A program made the translations under genes and the position numbers. This document shows, in pieces, positions 4,638 to 8,201 of a stretch of 8,201 nucleotides of DNA (the first letter of the stretch is position 1; each line of letters starts with the position of its first letter). Source of the DNA: Bordetella parapertussis (GTDB lineage: Bacteria; Pseudomonadota; Gammaproteobacteria; Burkholderiales; SG8-39); NCBI GenBank assembly GCA_945869935.1, contig CAMBSA010000056.1:1-8201 (forward strand). Direction: 5' to 3'. Below the pieces are notes generated by a model, which saw nothing but the letters and a program-made list of their open reading frames with translations, was not told the origin of the DNA and did not search any database.

Positions 4638-7217
4638 ATGCCAATCCGTCAGCCGGAAATAGAGCGTCCCGGTTTGGCGAAGGTCAAGGAGGACCTGCAG
4701 GCCGGACGTCAGAAGCTTCGCGAAAGCCTGCCCCAGGGCGCCGATCCGCTGACCCTGCTTGGTTCATACCGGAGGTTGGTTGACCATGCACTTCGCAGTG
4801 TATGGAAACTACATGGCTTGCCCGCTTCTACTGCGTTGCTTGCGGTCGGCGGATACGGTCGCGGCGATCTGTTTCCAAATTCGGATGTCGACGTCCTGGT
4901 GCTTCTCCCCGCCGAGCCCTCCCCTGCCCTGGCGTCCGAACTGGAGAGTCTGATCGGCAAGCTTTGGGACCTGGGCCTTGAACTTGGGCACAGCGTGCGC
5001 ACCATTCCGCAGTGCCTGGACGAAAGTGCTAATGATGTAACCGTGCGTACCGCCTTGCTCGAGGCCCGCCTGGTGATCGGTAGCCTCAGCCTGTTTCGTC
5101 AATTCCTCGAGGTTACCAAGTCCTCGATGGACTTACCGCGATTCTTCAAGTCCAAGCAACTCGAGCAGGAGCAGCGTCACGCCAAGTATCAGGACACTCC
5201 CTACAGTCTCGAGCCCAATATCAAGGAATCGCCAGGCGGGCTTCGAGACCTTCAGGTCATTCGGTGGATTGCGGTTGCTGCAGGATTTGGTAACACATGG
5301 ACTGGCCTCGCTCGTCGTGGATTCATTACCCGAGGTGAGGCAAACCAGCTTAGTCGTCACCTCAGATTTCTTCAGGCACTTCGAGTCCGACTTCATTGCG
5401 CCGCCAGACGGCGCGAAGACCGACTCCTGTTCGACTATCAGGACCGTCTGGCGAAGGAAATGGGGAGCGCGGCGCCGACGCATCGACGAGCGAGTGAGCA
5501 GCTCATGCAGCGGTACTACCGCACTGCGAAGTCCATCACTCAACTGAACACCATCTTGCTCCAGAACCTGGCGGCAGCCATTTCGCCGGAGATAGGGGGG
5601 GCTTTCGAGGAAATCAACGGTCGCTTCAACAAAGTGCGCGACCTTCTGCATGCCAAGGATGAAGGTCTATTCGATCGCCACCCATCCGCGATCCTGGAGA
5701 GTTTTCTGATTCTCCAGCAGCGGTCGGATCTGAAAGGAATGACTGCATCAACGCTGCGTGCAATATGGCGGTCAAGGAGGTTGATTGACGCCGACTTTCG
5801 AAAGGATGCCGCCAACAAAGCGTGCTTCCTCGAGATCCTCAGGCAGCCCCGGGGTTTGGTACATGAACTCCGACGAATGAATCAGTACGGTGTTCTTGGA
5901 CGCTACATACCGGCATTCCGAAGGATAGTCGGTCAGATGCAACACGACCTGTTTCATGTCTACACCATCGATCAGCACATTCTCACGGTTGTACGGAACC
6001 TGCGGCGGTTCACGATGATGGAGTTTTCGCACGAATATCCGCTTTGCAGCCGCTTGATGGCCGGGTTTGACCGGCACTGGCTTCTTTACATCGCTGCGAT
6101 TTTTCATGACATAGCGAAGGGGCGCGGCGGCGATCACTCGCAACTCGGAAAGGCCGATGCGAGGAAATTTTGTCGAACGCACGGCCTGATTCCTGACGAC
6201 ATAGATCTCGTCGAATTCCTTGTCGAGCATCATCTGACGATGTCACGCGTGGCGCAGAAGGAAGATATTTCGGATTCAAGTGTCGTAGAGCGGTTTGCAG
6301 AGGTAGTTCGGACGGAACGCAGGCTGATCGCTCTGTACATGCTGACGGTGGCAGATATTCGAGGAACAAGCCCGAAGGTTTGGAATGCATGGCGCGGCAA
6401 ACTGCTCGAAGATTTGTTTCATTCTACCCATCGCCTTCTGCGCGGCGAAGGCGCGAGTTTCGACAATGATATTCGGGCGAAACAGAATGAGGCGCAGCGG
6501 CTCTTGCGCCTCTATGCACTCTCGGACGGTGTGCAAAATGAGCTATGGGAGGAGCTTGATGTCGCCTATTTCCTTCGCCACAGTGCGCAGGATATTGCCT
6601 TGCACGCACGCCTTCTGCATTACCGCGTCAAAGCGGGATCGCCCGTAGTAAAGGCCCGGCTGTCGCCTATAGGGGAAGGTCTGCAGATATTGATATACAC
6701 GCCGGACCAGCAAGGATTATTTGCGCGGATTTGCGGGTTCTTCGGAGCCACGGGTTACAACATCGCCGATGCCCGAATCCATACGACGCGACATGGCTAT
6801 GCCTTGGACACTTTTCTCGTCATGGGCAGCGGGCAATCGCCCCACCACCGCGAGATGATCGCCTTTATCGAGCATGAGCTTTCACGGGTTATAGGTGCCG
6901 AGGCGCCGCTGTCTCGTCCAATTCATGGACGAGTGTCAAGGCAACTGAAGCATTTCCCAATTGAACCGGAAGTTCACATCAGGCCGGACGAGCGTGGCCT
7001 GTATTACTTGCTATCCATTACCGCCGGCGACAGGCCCGGGTTGTTGTATGCGATAGCTTGTGTACTGTCGGCATCCGGCGTGTCTGTTCATACCGCGAGA
7101 ATCGTGACCTTGGGTGAGCGGGTAGAGGATGTTTTTGTCGTCTCGGGGAATGTTTTGGGCAACCCAAAGGAAGTCATCGCGCTGGAAACAGACCTTCTAA
7201 TCGCCTTGCGAAGTTGA
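4638..7217 (+). CDS. glnD: Bifunctional [protein-PII] uridylyltransferase / uridylyl-removing enzyme
   Basis: GlnD senses glutamine. When nitrogen is scarce it uridylylates the PII proteins (GlnB/GlnK), and when glutamine is high it removes UMP, which controls glutamine synthetase through GlnE and gene expression through NtrBC. The product is 859 aa (E. coli 890). The N-terminal nucleotidyltransferase domain has GGYGRGDLFPNSDVDVLVLL (71-90) with the metal-binding Asp83 and Asp85. The linker GlnD_UR_UTase region includes KESPGGLRDLQ (196-206). The HD domain that removes UMP shows DQHIL (445-449), HDIAKGRGGDHS (490-501) and EHHL (530-533). Two ACT domains that bind glutamine lie at about 681-755 and 787-859 (TPDQQGLFARI and AGDRPGLLYAI). 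No SD is visible before the ATG, which lies 16 bp after map, so coupling is likely. The stop lies 9 bp from the end of convergent def. Confidence 0.98.
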   Translation: MPIRQPEIERPGLAKVKEDLQAGRQKLRESLPQGADPLTLLGSYRRLVDHALRSVWKLHGLPASTALLAVGGYGRGDLFPNSDVDVLVLLPAEPSPALASELESLIGKLWDLGLELGHSVRTIPQCLDESANDVTVRTALLEARLVIGSLSLFRQFLEVTKSSMDLPRFFKSKQLEQEQRHAKYQDTPYSLEPNIKESPGGLRDLQVIRWIAVAAGFGNTWTGLARRGFITRGEANQLSRHLRFLQALRVRLHCAARRREDRLLFDYQDRLAKEMGSAAPTHRRASEQLMQRYYRTAKSITQLNTILLQNLAAAISPEIGGAFEEINGRFNKVRDLLHAKDEGLFDRHPSAILESFLILQQRSDLKGMTASTLRAIWRSRRLIDADFRKDAANKACFLEILRQPRGLVHELRRMNQYGVLGRYIPAFRRIVGQMQHDLFHVYTIDQHILTVVRNLRRFTMMEFSHEYPLCSRLMAGFDRHWLLYIAAIFHDIAKGRGGDHSQLGKADARKFCRTHGLIPDDIDLVEFLVEHHLTMSRVAQKEDISDSSVVERFAEVVRTERRLIALYMLTVADIRGTSPKVWNAWRGKLLEDLFHSTHRLLRGEGASFDNDIRAKQNEAQRLLRLYALSDGVQNELWEELDVAYFLRHSAQDIALHARLLHYRVKAGSPVVKARLSPIGEGLQILIYTPDQQGLFARICGFFGATGYNIADARIHTTRHGYALDTFLVMGSGQSPHHREMIAFIEHELSRVIGAEAPLSRPIHGRVSRQLKHFPIEPEVHIRPDERGLYYLLSITAGDRPGLLYAIACVLSASGVSVHTARIVTLGERVEDVFVVSGNVLGNPKEVIALETDLLIALRS

Positions 7218-7226
7218 ACGGATTTT

Positions 7227-7757
7227 CTAATCGTCCTCGTTGTCCGCATCCGGAAACAGGACGTCGGCAAATCCGAATGATTTGAAGTCACGAATGCGCA
7301 TCGGGTACAGGACACCATCCAGATGATCGCACTCGTGCTGGACAACTCTGGCGTGAAATCCGTCAACCATGCGGTCTATGATGTTGCCGGACGCGTCGTG
7401 TCCGCGATACCTGATCTTTTCGTAGCGTGGAACGAGTCCTCGCAGTCCAGGCACTGACAGGCACCCTTCCCAGTCTTCCGTCGTCAGGAGGCCGACAGGT
7501 TCCACCACAGGGTTGATCAATACCGTTTCAGGAATATCGTCTCGATCGGGGTAGCGGGAATTTTTGCGCACGCCAAATACCACCACCCTTAGAGGCACGC
7601 CGATTTGCGGGGCTGCCAACCCTGCTCCGTTCATGGATGCCATGGTGTCGCGAATGTCCGTGAGCAAGGAGTGTAATCCCCTAGTGTCAAATTTCGTGAC
7701 TTCTTCCGATCTGACGAGGAGCCGCGCATCTCCCATGCGAAGTACTTCCCGTATCAT
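7227..7757 (-). CDS. def: Peptide deformylase
   Basis: Def hydrolyses the N-formyl group from the initiator methionine of nascent chains, the step before methionine removal by Map. It is a ribosome-associated Fe(II) enzyme. The product is 176 aa (family about 170). All three motifs are present: GAGLAAPQIGV (44-54), EGCLSVPG (97-104, with metal ligand Cys99) and QHECDHLDG (140-148, with metal ligands His141 and His145 and catalytic Glu142). The start MIREVLRMGDARLL is a typical family N-terminus. Its ATG overlaps the stop of the upstream phosphorylase gene (ATGA, 7757-7754), and no SD is seen, which indicates translational coupling. It is not next to fmt in this window, which is its partner in many bacteria. 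It converges on glnD with a 9-bp gap. Confidence 0.97.
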   Translation of the reverse strand: MIREVLRMGDARLLVRSEEVTKFDTRGLHSLLTDIRDTMASMNGAGLAAPQIGVPLRVVVFGVRKNSRYPDRDDIPETVLINPVVEPVGLLTTEDWEGCLSVPGLRGLVPRYEKIRYRGHDASGNIIDRMVDGFHARVVQHECDHLDGVLYPMRIRDFKSFGFADVLFPDADNEDD

Positions 7758-8201
7758 GAGAGGTGCACGACCGCGGAGAGAATCTTTATAACGCGGGCCA
7801 TGCCTTGCGCAAGCACCTTCTCCAGCATCTCCAGCTGAATACCGTGCCGACTCTCTCCTCGCCCGGCCGCATGGTTTACTACTATCGTGACTGCTGCGTA
7901 CGGCAATTCAAGTTCTCGCGCGAGGGAGGCTTCCGGCATGCCTGTCATTCCTACTACGTCTGCTCCGTCATTGGCCAGACGCTCAATCTCGGCTGCGGTT
8001 TCCAAGCGTGGGCCTTGCGTGGCTGCATAGACGGCGCCGTCCGCAACCAGTTCCTTGCAAGTTTCCGACGCAGTGAGCAGTTTCTCCCGGAGTTGTCTAT
8101 CGTATGGCTCGGTAAAATCAATATGTTTGACGGGGGCGCCTGCTTCGAAAAACGTATGCTTTCGGCCGGATGTGTAATCTATGATCTGATCGGGAATGAC
8201 A
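7754..8201 (-). CDS. mtnP: S-methyl-5'-thioinosine/thioadenosine phosphorylase family, C-terminal part
   Basis: The gene is cut by the right edge. The visible 148 residues are the C-terminal part of a PNP/MTAP-family phosphorylase (usual length about 240-290 aa). Recognisable segments, in order, are VIPDQIIDYTSGR, HIDFTEPYD, YAATQGPRLET (the family signature), GADVVGMTGMPEASLAREL and VVNHAAGRGES. The family cleaves methylthioadenosine or methylthioinosine with phosphate to release the base and methylthioribose-1-phosphate for methionine salvage. At the purine-recognition loop, true MTAPs carry an Asp-x-Asp (TDYDC in human MTAP). Here it reads VNHAA, with Asn (codon 7876-7874) and Ala. This matches the pattern I recall for Pseudomonas methylthioinosine phosphorylase, which prefers 6-oxopurines. 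The symbol is therefore provisional, and MTIP is the likelier activity. It is the upstream partner of def, overlapping it by 4 bp. Confidence 0.85.
   Translation of the reverse strand, partial: VIPDQIIDYTSGRKHTFFEAGAPVKHIDFTEPYDRQLREKLLTASETCKELVADGAVYAATQGPRLETAAEIERLANDGADVVGMTGMPEASLARELELPYAAVTIVVNHAAGRGESRHGIQLEMLEKVLAQGMARVIKILSAVVHLS

Noticed and set aside
7195..7233. Direct repeat TTCTAATCG at 7195-7203 and 7225-7233 across the glnD end.
   Set aside because: It is only nine bases, the first copy is inside coding sequence and the second overlaps the def stop, and there is no sign of an insertion between them. It is likely chance.
1..8201. Mobile elements, CRISPR arrays, tRNA or rRNA genes, toxin-antitoxin or defence genes.
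   Set aside because: Both strands are filled by contiguous housekeeping genes with conserved order. No transposase, repeat-spacer pattern or RNA gene signature is visible.

Overview
This window is a conserved proteobacterial housekeeping locus. The organism is most likely a betaproteobacterium of moderate GC content. That placement rests on the gene order uppS-frr-pyrH-tsf-rpsB facing map-glnD, on the Map variant with a TPPGY insertion, and on the overall character of the proteins. It is an inference from family knowledge; no search was run. A Nitrosomonadales-like or Burkholderiales-like member would fit.

Layout. Positions 1-3459 (minus strand, transcribed right to left) carry a translation, nucleotide and cell-envelope operon. 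It runs rpsB (ribosomal protein S2), tsf (EF-Ts), pyrH (UMP kinase), frr (ribosome recycling factor), then the first 115 codons of uppS, which runs off the left edge. Positions 3460-3820 are a 361-bp divergent control region. It holds a strong extended -10 promoter for rpsB, an rpsB leader of about 170 nt whose predicted fold hides the Shine-Dalgarno (SD) sequence, a palindrome over the rpsB -35 region, a weaker candidate map promoter, and a perfect 9-bp hairpin just before map. Positions 3821-7217 (plus strand) carry map (methionine aminopeptidase) and glnD (PII uridylyltransferase and uridylyl-removing enzyme), 16 bp apart. Positions 7227-8201 (minus strand) carry def (peptide deformylase), which overlaps by 4 bp the end of a purine-nucleoside phosphorylase gene of the MTAP/MTIP family. 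That gene is cut by the right edge.

How the genes work together. rpsB, tsf and frr act in ribosome assembly, elongation and recycling. pyrH feeds pyrimidine nucleotide synthesis and uppS makes the lipid carrier for peptidoglycan. Def and Map carry out the two successive steps of N-terminal methionine excision and sit on either side of glnD, the nitrogen-status sensor. The MTAP/MTIP-type enzyme belongs to methylthioadenosine/methionine salvage.

All coding genes look intact, with their catalytic motifs. I see no mobile element, CRISPR array, tRNA, rRNA or defence system, and no evidence of a new multi-gene system. The most interesting non-coding signal is the rpsB leader. A 12-bp stem pairs directly with the rpsB SD, and an alternative pairing would release it. 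This is a candidate autoregulatory switch for rpsB-tsf.
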